64,000 bases of DNA from an uncultured Eubacteriales bacterium (GCA_900548145.1 URJB01000005.1:20980-84979), one strand, 5' to 3'. Numbered from the stretch's first letter, positions 8,469-18,654 are shown. Notes: generated from the sequence alone by a model not told the origin. Program-made: numbers and translations.

Positions 8469-9413
8469 ATGATTTCCGCACAAAAAACGGTTTATCAGAA
8501 GAAGCCACTGGCGCGCCGTCTTCATGCTGATCTGAAAAAAAACGGATGCCTGTATCTGATGCTGATTCCCATCATTGCTTTTTTTCTGATTTTTCACTAC
8601 TACCCCATGTACGGCGCTCAGATCGCCTTTCGAAATTTCCGCCCGGCCCTCGGCATTCAAGGAAGCCCCTGGATGGGTCTAAAGCACTTCATTTCTTTTT
8701 TTAACGGTCGTTATTTTTCCCGCGTGGTGGGCAATACGCTTTCCATCAGCCTGAAAAATCTGTTGTTTGGTTTTCCTGCGCCGATTCTGCTGGCGCTCAT
8801 GATTAACGAGGTGCGCAACAATACCTATAAACGCTGCGTACAGACCATTTCCTATCTGCCTCATTTTGTTTCTCAAGTGGTTATGTGCGGCCTTTTGTTT
8901 GAATTTTGCAGCTACACGGGCCTTTTCAACGATGTTCGCGCACTGTTTGGTCTGGAACCGATTCTCTTTCTTCAGCAGCCGGAGATGTTCCAAACGATCT
9001 ACGTTGCCAGTGATATCTGGCAGGGAGTAGGTTGGGGGTCCATCATCTATCTATCTGCCCTGACCTCCATTGATCAGGAACAGTACGAATCCGCCAAACT
9101 GGACGGTGCCGGGCGGCTCAAGCAGATCTGGTACATTACCCTGCCGAATCTGCTGCCGACCATTATGATCATGCTGATCCTGCGAATCGGTCAGATGATG
9201 AACATCGGCTCGGAAAAAGTCCTGCTGTTGTATAACCCGCTCACCTATGAAAAGGCGGATGTTATTTCGACCTTTGTTTACCGCAAGGGTATTCTGGAAG
9301 CCAGCTATTCCTTTAGTGCGGCGGTAGGCCTGTTTAATTCCGTTATCAATTTCCTGCTGCTGGTTACGGTGAATTTCATTTCACGCAAAACCACGGAAAG
9401 CAGTCTATGGTAA
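8469..9413 (+). CDS. Sugar ABC transporter permease (LplB-type)
   Basis: A 314-residue inner-membrane subunit with six predicted helices, beginning with a cytoplasmic basic stretch and then the hydrophobic YLMLIPIIAFFLIF segment. The EAA-loop motif that contacts the ATPase is visible as ESAKLDGAGRLKQIWYITLP. The ATG at 8469 is preceded by AAAGGAG. A longer frame from 8373 runs through the intergenic hairpins and is not believed. It forms the channel with the next gene product. No dedicated ATPase is encoded in the operon, so a shared MsmK-type ATPase elsewhere is likely (inference). Confidence 0.9.
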   Translation: MISAQKTVYQKKPLARRLHADLKKNGCLYLMLIPIIAFFLIFHYYPMYGAQIAFRNFRPALGIQGSPWMGLKHFISFFNGRYFSRVVGNTLSISLKNLLFGFPAPILLALMINEVRNNTYKRCVQTISYLPHFVSQVVMCGLLFEFCSYTGLFNDVRALFGLEPILFLQQPEMFQTIYVASDIWQGVGWGSIIYLSALTSIDQEQYESAKLDGAGRLKQIWYITLPNLLPTIMIMLILRIGQMMNIGSEKVLLLYNPLTYEKADVISTFVYRKGILEASYSFSAAVGLFNSVINFLLLVTVNFISRKTTESSLW

Positions 9414-9425
9414 GGAGGGAGAAGC

Positions 9426-10307
9426 GTGAAAATTCAAAGAACGGCAGAAGAACGAGTTTTTGAATATATCAACGGTTTTCTTCTGTTTCTGGTAATGTTT
9501 GTCTGTCTGTATCCGATGATTCATATCATCGCGGCCTCCTTTTCGGATGCGACGCGGATTGTTTCCCACCGTGGCTTGCTTTTCTGGCCGGTCGGCTATT
9601 CCGTGGAAGCCTATTCTCTGGTTTTTGCCAACCGCTGGATCACCTCCGGGTATCTGAACACGATGTTTTATGTTCTTGTGGGCACTACGCTGAACGTCGT
9701 GCTGACGGTGGTGGCCGCTTATGCCCTTTCCCGGGAAGGGAACCGCATTCGGAACATCGTAATGCTCATGATTACCTTCACCATGTATTTTAACGGCGGT
9801 TTGGTTCCCACCTACATGCTCATCAACAACCTGGGACTGGCCAACACCCGCTGGGTACTAATTATCCCCGGTGCGGTCTCCGCGTACAACCTGATCGTCG
9901 CGCGCACCTTCTTCGCAGGGATTCCCGTAGCTCTGGAAGAATCTGCGAAAATCGACGGTGCCAACGACTTCCAGGTGCTCTGGAAAATCTACGCGCCGCT
10001 GGCCAAGCCCATCATCGCCGTACTGACGTTGTTCTATGGTGTCGGTCACTGGAATGCGTGGTTCAACGCTTCTCTGTACATTCAGGATCGTTCTCTTCTG
10101 CCCCTGCAGGTGTTTCTGCGGGAAATTCTGATTCAGAATTCCACGCAGAATATGACCACCAGCATTGACAGCGTTGACAAAATGATGGTGGGCGAAACAG
10201 TCAAGTATGCGACAATCGTCGTCGCTACCGTCCCCATTCTGATTTTGTACCCCTTCCTGCAGAAATATTTTGTCAAGGGAGTCATGATTGGCTCCATCAA
10301 AGGATAA
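9426..10307 (+). CDS. Sugar ABC transporter permease (LplC/YtcP-type)
   Basis: A 293-residue second permease subunit of the carbohydrate importer. It has six membrane helices and the EAA motif EESAKIDGANDFQVLWKIYAPLAKP-like segment, and it ends in the family-typical FVKGVMIGSIKG. It starts at GTG, with AAGGAGGG about ten bases upstream and a 12-base gap after the LplB-type gene. It works with the preceding permease and the binding protein at 6712. Relatives import uronate-containing or complex plant/host oligosaccharides, but the specificity cannot be read from sequence. Confidence 0.9.
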   Translation: MKIQRTAEERVFEYINGFLLFLVMFVCLYPMIHIIAASFSDATRIVSHRGLLFWPVGYSVEAYSLVFANRWITSGYLNTMFYVLVGTTLNVVLTVVAAYALSREGNRIRNIVMLMITFTMYFNGGLVPTYMLINNLGLANTRWVLIIPGAVSAYNLIVARTFFAGIPVALEESAKIDGANDFQVLWKIYAPLAKPIIAVLTLFYGVGHWNAWFNASLYIQDRSLLPLQVFLREILIQNSTQNMTTSIDSVDKMMVGETVKYATIVVATVPILILYPFLQKYFVKGVMIGSIKG

Positions 10308-10319
10308 GGAGGATTGCTT

Positions 10320-13300
10320 ATGCGGCTGAATCAAATCACGTCCTACGAGCTTCAAAACCGGGAGCTTCGGCTGCACTTTGGAAACGAAGCTGTCTGCGGA
10401 CTTTCTATGACGGCGGAAGATGTGCTTCGCCTGCGCTTTAACGAGGGATTGGAACTTCAGGAGGACCCGGACCGCATGGTCGTAGAACAGGTGCCGGAGC
10501 TTCTGGAACTGCAGCTGATTCCTGAAAAGGCATGTCTGCGTTTCCGCACCTCCAAGGTGGAGGTGTTGGTAGAAGAAAAGCCTGCCCGAATCAGCGCATA
10601 TCAGTTGGACGGACGACTTGTTTTTTCCACTAAGCCCTGCGCCATGGGCGAAGTCGAAAAGGAGCGTTCCGTCCTGCGCGTGGCTCTGGATCGAAACGAG
10701 GGAATCTGGGGCTTGGGACAGGATCCCATGGGGAACGTTCAGCGCAATGGTCATGAACGCCGGATGTGGAACGAATGGGGCGGCCTGCACGTCTGTGCCA
10801 ACGCGGCTCTGCCTTTCTATCTTTCCAGTCATGGTTATGGTCTGCTTTTGAATAGCGGATGGCCCAGCCGTTTTGCGATAGGCGAAGCCAAGGTATCCGA
10901 TCCGCCGCCCGCTCACAGCATTGAGCGTTCGAAGGGGCCCTGGGATTGGAACGTTTCTTCCGGTGAGGAAGACCCGGATGATATGAGCCTGATTCTGGAA
11001 AACGGCCGCATGGACGTATTTGTGGTGCTGCGCTCCGGCGATGAGGCCATTCGCGGCTATGGCGAGCTGACCGGCGCTGCGCCCCTCCCCCCAAAGTGGG
11101 CCTTCGGCTATTTTCAGAGCAAAAACCGTTACCGTACCGATGAAGAGTTCCTGACGCTGGGAAAAACCTACCGGGAAAAGAAGATCCCCTGCGACGTGCT
11201 GGTGCTGGACTGGCTGTGGTTCCATCAGTTCGGCGATATGGAATGGGACAAGGAATACTGGAAGGATCCCGAAGGAATGCTTCGCAAGCTGCATGAAATG
11301 AACTTCCATGTCATGCAGGCGTACCATCCCTTCATTTACGAAGACTGCCTGAAGGTGCAAAAGTTCCGGGAAAAGGGCTACCTGATGGGCACCCCCGCCA
11401 ACACGCTGCCGATTTTTGACCATTCGAACCCCGAGGCTCGGGAAGCATGGTGGCAGGAGACCAAACGGTTTGTCGATCAGGGCATCGACGCTTATTGGAT
11501 CGACATGGGCGAACCCCGAGATCATCCGCAGGGAACCACCTGCCATCTGGGCAGTCGGGAGCACGTGCATAACCTTTATTCCTCCTTCTGGGCCAAGAGC
11601 ATCTATGACGGTCATGTACGGGATCTTAAGACCCGTCCGTTCCTTTTGTCCCGCACTTCCTATGCAGGCATTCAGCGTTACGGCGCGGCCCTGTGGAGCA
11701 ATGACATCGACTCTTCCTGGGAAGTGCTCCGGGATCAGGTGCCGGTAGGCATCGGCGTTTGCGCATCCGGTCTTCCCTACTGGTGCACCGACATCGGCGG
11801 TTTTGCCACGGATGAACGTTTCAGCCCGGAGCTCTTTGTCCGGTGGCTGCAATGGGGCGTTTTCTGCCCGCTGATGCGTACCCACGGTACCCGTGCGGAA
11901 AATGAGGCCTGGTCTTACGGGAGTGAAGCAGGACCTATCATCCGGAAGTATATCGAACTGCGTTACCGTCTGCTGCCCTACATCTACTCCTGTGCCAGAG
12001 AAGTTTATGAAACCTCTAAACCAATGCTGCGCGGACTGTTCCTGGACTACCCAAACGATGAGAAGGTTTACGATCTGAAGGACGAATATCTCTTTGGGCC
12101 TTCGCTGCTGATTGCTCCGATTCTGAACCGTGACCAGCGTTCCAGACAGGTGTACCTGCCTGAAGGCGAATGGTTCGATTTCTGGACGAATGAAAAAATT
12201 TCCGGCGGGCGAACCATTACTGCGCAGGCTTCCCTCTCCCACATTCCTGTTTACGTTAAGGCTGGCAGCCTGCTGCCGCTGGCGGACTGCGCCCAGTTTG
12301 TGGGGGACAAGCCGGAAAGTCGCATCACCGTGCGTACCTATGGAGACCATGGGCAGTTCGTTCTGTATAACGACGCCGGAGAGGGCCGGGGCTATCAGAA
12401 GGACGAATATGTCAAAACGCTGCTTAGCTGGGAGAATGGACAGCTGACGGCTCAGGTGATCGAGGGTATGGAAAGCATGCTTCCTTCCGACCGTACCTAT
12501 CAGGTAGAGTGCTGCGGTGAAGACGGTGCAGTCGCGGAATGGCTCCATTTCGATTGGGATCAGACCACCGACCGCACGACCCGCATCCATATCACCGGCG
12601 ATACTAAGCTGGAACAGACGATCCTCCAATACGAAATCACGCTGCCGGAAGGCATGAAGCTGACCCATGCGCCCTGCTATTTCCGCAAAACGCCCCTGAA
12701 CAAGGGAGAAAAGACCATGCGTGGGCTGGTAGATTTCCAGTTTGATATCCAGCCGGAGCGTATCAGCCAACCCGTCATTTTCCCGGTTCGTATCCAGCTT
12801 CATATTCAGCGTAACGGTCAGGAGACGGAATGCCAGCGCACGCTCCTGTGCGGCTATGGCTATGTAAACGACCTGCAGATCCTTGGATTCTTTGAGCCGA
12901 ACGATCCCGCAGACGCAGTTGTGATGGCTCGGGTAGAAAGCGGAGAGCTCCCCTATTCCTACCTCATCGGCGAATCCAGCCATCAATCCATGGAACGGAA
13001 AACCATCGATGACGGCGAGTTGAGCAATGGCGGTGCCGGCACGGACGAAGCTGCGCGGAAAGTTTTCTGGAAGCACTGTGTAAACGCCACCTGCTTTGGT
13101 TATCAGGATATGCGTGCGTTTGCCTCCAAGCGGATGAAGAACGGCCGTGGAACCGGCTATGCCAGCTTTACGGCCATCAGCCCGGACGAACGGGAGTGTT
13201 CCTTCGAGTTCTCGGCAGACCGCACGTTCGCTCTGTGGGTGAACGGCGAGCTGGCCTATGAGAAAGACGGAATGCAGCTCAAGCAGGTTCCCGAAACCAA

Positions 13301-13448
13301 GCTTCGCCTCCATCCCGGAGAAAACCGTTTCCTCGTGCGCTGCTTTGTGGACTATCCCGAACAGCGCAGCGGCCGTGAAGTGGGCTTCAGCCTATCCCTG
13401 TTGAACGAAAACGGCCAGCCCGCTCAGGATCTTCTCTACCATGCCTGA
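10320..13448 (+). CDS. GH31 family alpha-glycosidase with large C-terminal extension
   Basis: A 1042-residue cytoplasmic glycoside hydrolase. The GH31 catalytic nucleophile is Asp395 in YWIDMGEP and the acid/base is Asp462 in SNDIDSSW. Their spacing of 67 matches the alpha-xylosidase/alpha-glucosidase family. The substrate-pocket segment DWLWFHQFGDMEWD resembles YicI-like xylosidases more than starch enzymes. The last ~300 residues form one or two beta-sandwich domains (FALWVNGELAYE) that are longer than in most family members. No signal peptide is present. ATG at 10320 follows AAGGAGG by seven bases. It likely removes an alpha-linked glucosyl or xylosyl unit from the imported oligosaccharide. 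Confidence 0.9.
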   Translation: MRLNQITSYELQNRELRLHFGNEAVCGLSMTAEDVLRLRFNEGLELQEDPDRMVVEQVPELLELQLIPEKACLRFRTSKVEVLVEEKPARISAYQLDGRLVFSTKPCAMGEVEKERSVLRVALDRNEGIWGLGQDPMGNVQRNGHERRMWNEWGGLHVCANAALPFYLSSHGYGLLLNSGWPSRFAIGEAKVSDPPPAHSIERSKGPWDWNVSSGEEDPDDMSLILENGRMDVFVVLRSGDEAIRGYGELTGAAPLPPKWAFGYFQSKNRYRTDEEFLTLGKTYREKKIPCDVLVLDWLWFHQFGDMEWDKEYWKDPEGMLRKLHEMNFHVMQAYHPFIYEDCLKVQKFREKGYLMGTPANTLPIFDHSNPEAREAWWQETKRFVDQGIDAYWIDMGEPRDHPQGTTCHLGSREHVHNLYSSFWAKSIYDGHVRDLKTRPFLLSRTSYAGIQRYGAALWSNDIDSSWEVLRDQVPVGIGVCASGLPYWCTDIGGFATDERFSPELFVRWLQWGVFCPLMRTHGTRAENEAWSYGSEAGPIIRKYIELRYRLLPYIYSCAREVYETSKPMLRGLFLDYPNDEKVYDLKDEYLFGPSLLIAPILNRDQRSRQVYLPEGEWFDFWTNEKISGGRTITAQASLSHIPVYVKAGSLLPLADCAQFVGDKPESRITVRTYGDHGQFVLYNDAGEGRGYQKDEYVKTLLSWENGQLTAQVIEGMESMLPSDRTYQVECCGEDGAVAEWLHFDWDQTTDRTTRIHITGDTKLEQTILQYEITLPEGMKLTHAPCYFRKTPLNKGEKTMRGLVDFQFDIQPERISQPVIFPVRIQLHIQRNGQETECQRTLLCGYGYVNDLQILGFFEPNDPADAVVMARVESGELPYSYLIGESSHQSMERKTIDDGELSNGGAGTDEAARKVFWKHCVNATCFGYQDMRAFASKRMKNGRGTGYASFTAISPDERECSFEFSADRTFALWVNGELAYEKDGMQLKQVPETKLRLHPGENRFLVRCFVDYPEQRSGREVGFSLSLLNENGQPAQDLLYHA

Positions 13449-13464
13449 AAAAGGAGACATCACC

Positions 13465-14466
13465 ATGAACGAAATCAGCAATGTACTGGTAACGGTTCCT
13501 TTTCCAGAGGAACAAATGAAAAAATTGGAACAGGCCTTTGCTCCTGCCAAGGTCTGGATCCTGTCCAATAAGGATACCGAAGGAATTTCCAAGGCACTGG
13601 AGCACGCCGAAGTTGCGATTCTTAATGGCGACCTGAACGATCAGATTCTTCGAGAGGGTCAAAAACTGCGCTGGATCCATTGTGACCACTCTGGTCTGAC
13701 CCATTCGGCCCGGCAGGAGATTTTCGACCGTGGGTTGGCTGTCACGGGGGCGGCGGGACGTTCCGCCCCCACGCTGGCCGAACATGCCATTATGTTCATG
13801 CTCTCCCTGACGTATGCTCTGCCCGAGCTGTTTGAACTGCAAAAAAAGCATCAATGGGGTGGCCTGCCCGGTTATAACGACCGGCGCGGCCTGATTGAAA
13901 AAACAGCGGGTATTATCGGCGTAGGCCATGCCGGTTCGGAACTGGCACGCCGTCTGAAAGCCTTCGGAATGAACGTTATCGGCTATCGCCGCCGTGCTCA
14001 GGACGTAGAAGGCGTGGATCGGATGTATTCCAAAGATGCCGGAGATACAATCGCTCCCCTGCTTCAACAAAGCGACTATCTGATCCTGATGACCCGTCTC
14101 AATGATGAAACCTACCACATGATCGGTCGGGAAGAACTGCGGCAAATGAAGCCGGGGGCCTATTTGATCAACATGTGCCGGGGAAGCGTTATCGATGAGG
14201 CGGCCCTGCGGGAGGCGCTGGAGACCGACGTCATTCAGGGAGCGGGCGTGGATACCACGGAAGTAGAACCGCTTCCCGCCGACAGCCTCCTGTGGGATGT
14301 CCCCCATTTGATCATTACTCCCCATAACACCCCTACCGTGCCGGATCGTTGGGCGCGCTCGCTGCAGATCGTCCTGGAAAATCTGGAACTCTATCGGGAA
14401 GGGAAAACGCTGCAGAATCAGCTGACTCAGGAAGATCTTTTCAGCCGTAAGCGTCCCACAGCCTAA
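13465..14466 (+). CDS. D-isomer-specific 2-hydroxyacid dehydrogenase (first of two)
   Basis: A 333-residue Rossmann-fold NAD(P)-dependent oxidoreductase that interconverts a D-2-hydroxyacid and a 2-keto acid. Visible are the nucleotide-binding loop GVGHAG, the catalytic Arg in MCRGSVIDEAAL, the Glu in TTEVEPLPADS and the His in TPHNTPTVPDRW. After the second beta strand the sequence reads GYRRRAQ instead of an acidic residue, which suggests NADP preference (inference). ATG at 13465 has AAAGGAG nine bases before it. It is placed between GH31 and a GHL6-like gene, implying that part of the imported sugar is oxidised or is an acid. Confidence 0.87.
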   Translation: MNEISNVLVTVPFPEEQMKKLEQAFAPAKVWILSNKDTEGISKALEHAEVAILNGDLNDQILREGQKLRWIHCDHSGLTHSARQEIFDRGLAVTGAAGRSAPTLAEHAIMFMLSLTYALPELFELQKKHQWGGLPGYNDRRGLIEKTAGIIGVGHAGSELARRLKAFGMNVIGYRRRAQDVEGVDRMYSKDAGDTIAPLLQQSDYLILMTRLNDETYHMIGREELRQMKPGAYLINMCRGSVIDEAALREALETDVIQGAGVDTTEVEPLPADSLLWDVPHLIITPHNTPTVPDRWARSLQIVLENLELYREGKTLQNQLTQEDLFSRKRPTA

Positions 14467-14482
14467 TTTCAGGAGGAAAAAG

Positions 14483-16600
14483 ATGCCTTGGTATACAGAG
14501 GTAACCCGCTGGGGTCAAACCAACCTGACGGAAAACGATCCCCCACGAATTGATCTTGATTTTTGGCGGAAATATTGGAAAAAAATGCGCATTGGCGGCG
14601 TTATCGTAAACGCCGGCGGCATTGTAGCCTATTACCCCAGTCGGTTTCCTCTGCAATACCGGGCAAAAGAGCTGGGCAATGGCGACCTGCTGGGCCGTTT
14701 CATCCGTACCGCACGGGAAGAGGGACTGGCCATCATTGCCCGCATGGACAGCAATCGGGCCACGGAGGAATTTTATCGGGCTCACCCAGACTGGTTCTGC
14801 GTAGATCGTGACGGAAAGCCCTATCAGTCTCAGGGACGTTACTTTTCCTGTGTCAACAGCGATTATTACCGGGAATACCTGCCCGCCGTTTTAAGAGAAA
14901 TCGTCGAAAGAGAGCACCCGGACGGTTTTGCCGACAACAGCTGGTCCGGGATGCGAAAAGGAACCATCTGCTACTGCGATAACTGCCGGAAACGTTTTCA
15001 GGCGGACTGCGGCGCAGCGCTGCCGGAAAAAGCAGACTGGGAGGATCCCGTCTACCGCAAATACGTCAATTGGAGCTATCGGTGCCGTACAGAAGTATGG
15101 CAGCGCTTTGACAGGGTCGTTCAGGAGGCGGGAGGGCCGGATTGCCGTTGGATCGGGATGGTCAACGCAGACCCGGCCGATCTGGGCGGTCACTATGTGG
15201 ATCTGCACGCTGTCTGCTTCATGGCTCCCGTTGTGCTTAACGATCATCAAAGCCGCAACGCGCTGGATGGTTTCGAACAAAACGTCCTCAACGGTCAGCT
15301 GCTTCATCTACTGGGTGGCGAGGACAAACTGGTGCTGGAAAGCATGGCGCATTATGTGACAGGCGACAGAACCTTCCGTCTCAGCGCCATGCCGGCCGCC
15401 GAGGTGCAGACATGGATGGCGGCAGGGTTTGCCGGTGGGATCTCGCCATGGTTCCATCACATCAGCGGCGGCACGGAAGACCGGCGCAGATTTTCTTCCA
15501 CACCCGAACTGATGCAGTGGCATGAAAAAAACGAGCTTTCATTGTACAGCCGCAAAAGTCTGGCCGACGTAGCGCTGCTCTGGAGCCGGGAAAACAGTGA
15601 TTTCTATGGACGTGATCAGGTGCGGCAGCGCGTGTCGCTGCCCTGGCGCGGCTTTACGGCGGCGCTTCGGGATATGCGGATGCCCTTTCTTCCCCTGAAT
15701 GCAAGCGATCTTGGCCGGGAAAAAGGCAGGCTCCGCGCCGTCATTCTGCCTGATCTGGCCGCCATGAGTGATGAGCAGGAAGAGGCCCTTTGCACCTACC
15801 TGCGTGAAGGTGGCAGCATTCTCCTCACCGGGAAAAGTGGTTTGCTCAATGAAGAGGGCCTTCCCCGCCGGGAAAGCAAGCTATGGCGTATGTTGGGTAT
15901 GGAACTGGCTTCCCATGCGGAAGAAAGCACCGCCGAAGCCCGTGGAAATTGGGAAAACGCCGCCCGTCATACATATCTGGCGTTAGAACCGAAACGCCAC
16001 GCACTTTGGAAAGGGCTGGAAGATACCGACATTCTCGGCTTCGGCGGAATCTTGACTCCCGTGCGTTCCCTTGGCCTGCTGAAACCATTGGGCGGCGTTA
16101 TTCCGCCCTTCCCGATTTATCCGCCGGAAATGGCCGCGATTCCACAGCCTGATTGGCGCTTCCCGGTCATGCTGGCCGGTGAATTGCCCTGGGGCGGTCG
16201 GGCCGTCTACTTGGCAGCGGATATTGACCGTTGCTACGGACAGGATCGTCTGCCGGATCACAGTCTTCTTTTACAAAACGCTGTGGATTGGGTCATTGAA
16301 GGCCAGCGTCCTCTCTGGGTAGACGGCCCCGGCAAGCTGGCCGTCAGCCTGTATCAGCAGGGAAAACGCAAAATTCTGCATCTGGTCAATGTGGGCGAGA
16401 TGGATGGAAAGCCCGGATATCGGGATGAAATTCTTCCTCTGCCGGAAGTCATCGTCTCGCTGCCCTTAGCGGAAGACGGCAACGTTTGCAGCCTGACCCG
16501 TTCTGTTCCACCGGAAACCTGGCGGCAGGATGGCCGCATATATATCAAAATTCAACAGTTGGAACTTCAAGAAGTTCTGGTCGTGGAGGAAAAGCCATGA
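14483..16600 (+). CDS. Putative glycoside hydrolase, GHL6/GH42-trimerisation-like (paralog 1)
   Basis: A 705-residue cytoplasmic protein. The N-terminal ~330 residues look like a TIM barrel of the hypothetical glycosyl hydrolase 6 type (VNAGGIVAYYPSRFPL, ARMDSNRATEEFYRAHPDWF). A middle domain resembles the beta-galactosidase trimerisation/glutamine-amidotransferase-like fold (IPDLAAMSDEQEEALC, GGSILLTGKSG), and a beta-rich C-terminus follows. Cys163, Cys165 and Cys168 form a CxCxxC motif shared by its two paralogs in this operon. It has AGGAGG upstream, and its stop overlaps the next start. Catalytic residues and substrate are not assignable from sequence alone. It is the most diverged of the three copies. 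Confidence 0.75.
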   Translation: MPWYTEVTRWGQTNLTENDPPRIDLDFWRKYWKKMRIGGVIVNAGGIVAYYPSRFPLQYRAKELGNGDLLGRFIRTAREEGLAIIARMDSNRATEEFYRAHPDWFCVDRDGKPYQSQGRYFSCVNSDYYREYLPAVLREIVEREHPDGFADNSWSGMRKGTICYCDNCRKRFQADCGAALPEKADWEDPVYRKYVNWSYRCRTEVWQRFDRVVQEAGGPDCRWIGMVNADPADLGGHYVDLHAVCFMAPVVLNDHQSRNALDGFEQNVLNGQLLHLLGGEDKLVLESMAHYVTGDRTFRLSAMPAAEVQTWMAAGFAGGISPWFHHISGGTEDRRRFSSTPELMQWHEKNELSLYSRKSLADVALLWSRENSDFYGRDQVRQRVSLPWRGFTAALRDMRMPFLPLNASDLGREKGRLRAVILPDLAAMSDEQEEALCTYLREGGSILLTGKSGLLNEEGLPRRESKLWRMLGMELASHAEESTAEARGNWENAARHTYLALEPKRHALWKGLEDTDILGFGGILTPVRSLGLLKPLGGVIPPFPIYPPEMAAIPQPDWRFPVMLAGELPWGGRAVYLAADIDRCYGQDRLPDHSLLLQNAVDWVIEGQRPLWVDGPGKLAVSLYQQGKRKILHLVNVGEMDGKPGYRDEILPLPEVIVSLPLAEDGNVCSLTRSVPPETWRQDGRIYIKIQQLELQEVLVVEEKP

Positions 16601-18654
16601 ATCACGAATGGTGGAAAAAGCCCCTGCGGGTTATTCAGACCAATTTACAGGTGCTGGATACCCCCAAAATGGAGCCTGAAAAAATCGCCGCGGAAATGGA
16701 AGACCTGGGGGCCAATGTGCTGGTGGTCAATGTAGGCGGCATTTACGCGTGGTACCCAACGGAAGTACCGTTCCATACGGTGAATCCCTGTCTCCCGGAG
16801 TCCTTCGATTTGCTTCAGGAACTGATCATTTCCTGTCACCGCCGAAACATTCGACTGGTGGCTCGTTATGATTTTTCCAAGGCAAGCGACAGCGTTTACC
16901 AACGGAAACCCCAATGGTTTTCCCGCAATCCTGATGGAACTCCGCAGGTCATCGGCGCGATGCGTCCGGGGCAATGGGATCTGCTCTACTCCACCTGCAT
17001 CAACAGCGGATACCGCAATGGTGAGGTTGCGGAAAAGGTACTACGTGAATCTCTGAGCCGCTATGAGATCGACGGCGTTTTCTTCAACGCGCCCCATCCA
17101 ACCGACTGTCATTGCTCCCGTTGCAAGGAAAAATATCGTTCTCTGTACGGCGAGGAACTTCCTGATCTGCAACGCAATTGGCGTAAGGAATGGAAGAGCC
17201 GCTGTCTGTACGACAACACCACCCGTCTGCGGCAGGCGGTTCAGGAAACCCGAAGCGACGTTCCTGTGATTCTCTACTATTCCATCGCCTCTGACAATCT
17301 GTTCGATCGGTTGGCCAGCTGCGATATGATCTGTGCGGAGCCGCAGGATGTTCTTTCCCTTGGCTGGAAAGAGATTCCGCAGAGCTTTAAGCCTGCCCTG
17401 TGCATCCGTCTAGGCCGTTCCGAGCCGGATACGCCCCGTCCATTCGGCATTATTCATTCCTGTCCCGGAATGGACTGGCGACATACAGGCCTACCAAGCG
17501 CCGAATATCTTTACTGGATGAGTCAGGTACCTGCCAATGGCGGCCAGATCTGGCACTCCATCACCGGCTTCCCAGATACCATCTCCGATAAGCGCATTCT
17601 GGAAAATGTCCGCACGATGAACCGCCAGATCATGAAAGTAGAAAAAGATATGGAAGGCGCACGTTCCCGGGCGGCCGTCGCGCTTCTCTGGGATATGGAC
17701 GGCGGAGACATGGCCAAAGCCTTTGGCGGCAGGCTGGACGCGCCCGCCAACAGTTGGGCGGAAGCAATGCTGGACAGTCAGATTCCCTTTGACGTACTGC
17801 TGCCGGAACAAATCTGTCAAGGGCGTCTGAAAGATTATCAGGTACTGGTCGCTCCTGCAGGTCTGCGGGAGGGCGAACTTCTGAAGGCCGTTCAGGAGTT
17901 CGTTCATCAGGGCGGCTGCGCCGTGGTGGAAGCCTCCGGCGAGCCGGACAAAAAGGTGACGGAGTGGTTGGGAATCCGGCAAGGTGTCCAGCAAAGTGAA
18001 CCCTTGAATGCCTGCTATCTTCGGATGGAACCCGGCAATGACCTGCCCATGGAGCAGCTTACGCACACGCCGCTTCTTCCCCTACGGGGACGTGTCCTGT
18101 ATGCGGAAGCCATGGAAAACACCAAAGTGCTTGGAACACTGGTACCGCCCTTTGCCCCCATGGAGGCCGTCGGTGCCCCACCTGAACGGGCCAGCATTCC
18201 CTGTTCTCAAACTGATCTGCCCATGCTGCTCCGCCGCCGGGAAGGCGCCGGTTCCATCGTTTCTTTCCTCTTCCCTATGGCGGCTATGATCGGCGAGCTG
18301 AAATTAAACGAACACACGCTGCTGGTCTCCGGTGTGCTGCGTCAGGCGCTGGGGAACCGGCTGGATGTGCGCATGACTCCTATTCGCGGCATTCAGCTGA
18401 TGGAATATGAAAAACCGGGCTGCCGCCTGATCCATCTGGTCAATGGGATCGGCCAGCGGCCCCTGAGTCAGAACATCCCCTGCTCCGTTACTTTGGAAAT
18501 CGATTGGGCGGACGAAAAACCGCTGCCCCAAATCCGCAGCCTTCTGGGCGAGGCCCCACAGGTATGCCGAAAGAACGGAAAGCTGGAAATTACGCCCTCT
18601 CCCATTCTCACTTGGGAAGTTATCTGTCTGGACATGAAGGAGGACCTGCAATGA
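16597..18654 (+). CDS. Putative glycoside hydrolase, GHL6/GH42-trimerisation-like (paralog 2)
   Basis: A 685-residue paralog of the preceding product. Shared blocks are RVIQTNLQVLD near the N-terminus, NVGGIYAWYPTEVPF, ARYDFSKASD, a CINSGY segment, DGVFFNAPHPTDCHC, and the CxCxxC motif at Cys171/173/176. The GH42M-like middle domain starts near VALLWDMDGGD. The ATG at 16597 overlaps the previous TGA, indicating translational coupling. A longer frame from 16486 is rejected. There is no signal peptide. It presumably acts on a different linkage or intermediate of the same imported glycan (inference). Confidence 0.75.
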   Translation: MNHEWWKKPLRVIQTNLQVLDTPKMEPEKIAAEMEDLGANVLVVNVGGIYAWYPTEVPFHTVNPCLPESFDLLQELIISCHRRNIRLVARYDFSKASDSVYQRKPQWFSRNPDGTPQVIGAMRPGQWDLLYSTCINSGYRNGEVAEKVLRESLSRYEIDGVFFNAPHPTDCHCSRCKEKYRSLYGEELPDLQRNWRKEWKSRCLYDNTTRLRQAVQETRSDVPVILYYSIASDNLFDRLASCDMICAEPQDVLSLGWKEIPQSFKPALCIRLGRSEPDTPRPFGIIHSCPGMDWRHTGLPSAEYLYWMSQVPANGGQIWHSITGFPDTISDKRILENVRTMNRQIMKVEKDMEGARSRAAVALLWDMDGGDMAKAFGGRLDAPANSWAEAMLDSQIPFDVLLPEQICQGRLKDYQVLVAPAGLREGELLKAVQEFVHQGGCAVVEASGEPDKKVTEWLGIRQGVQQSEPLNACYLRMEPGNDLPMEQLTHTPLLPLRGRVLYAEAMENTKVLGTLVPPFAPMEAVGAPPERASIPCSQTDLPMLLRRREGAGSIVSFLFPMAAMIGELKLNEHTLLVSGVLRQALGNRLDVRMTPIRGIQLMEYEKPGCRLIHLVNGIGQRPLSQNIPCSVTLEIDWADEKPLPQIRSLLGEAPQVCRKNGKLEITPSPILTWEVICLDMKEDLQ

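Noticed and set aside
9858..13313. A 1151-codon open frame on the minus strand opposite the GH31 gene
   Set aside because: It mirrors the codon pattern of the GH31 gene, has no family motifs and no ribosome binding site. The plus strand carries intact GH31 catalytic residues.
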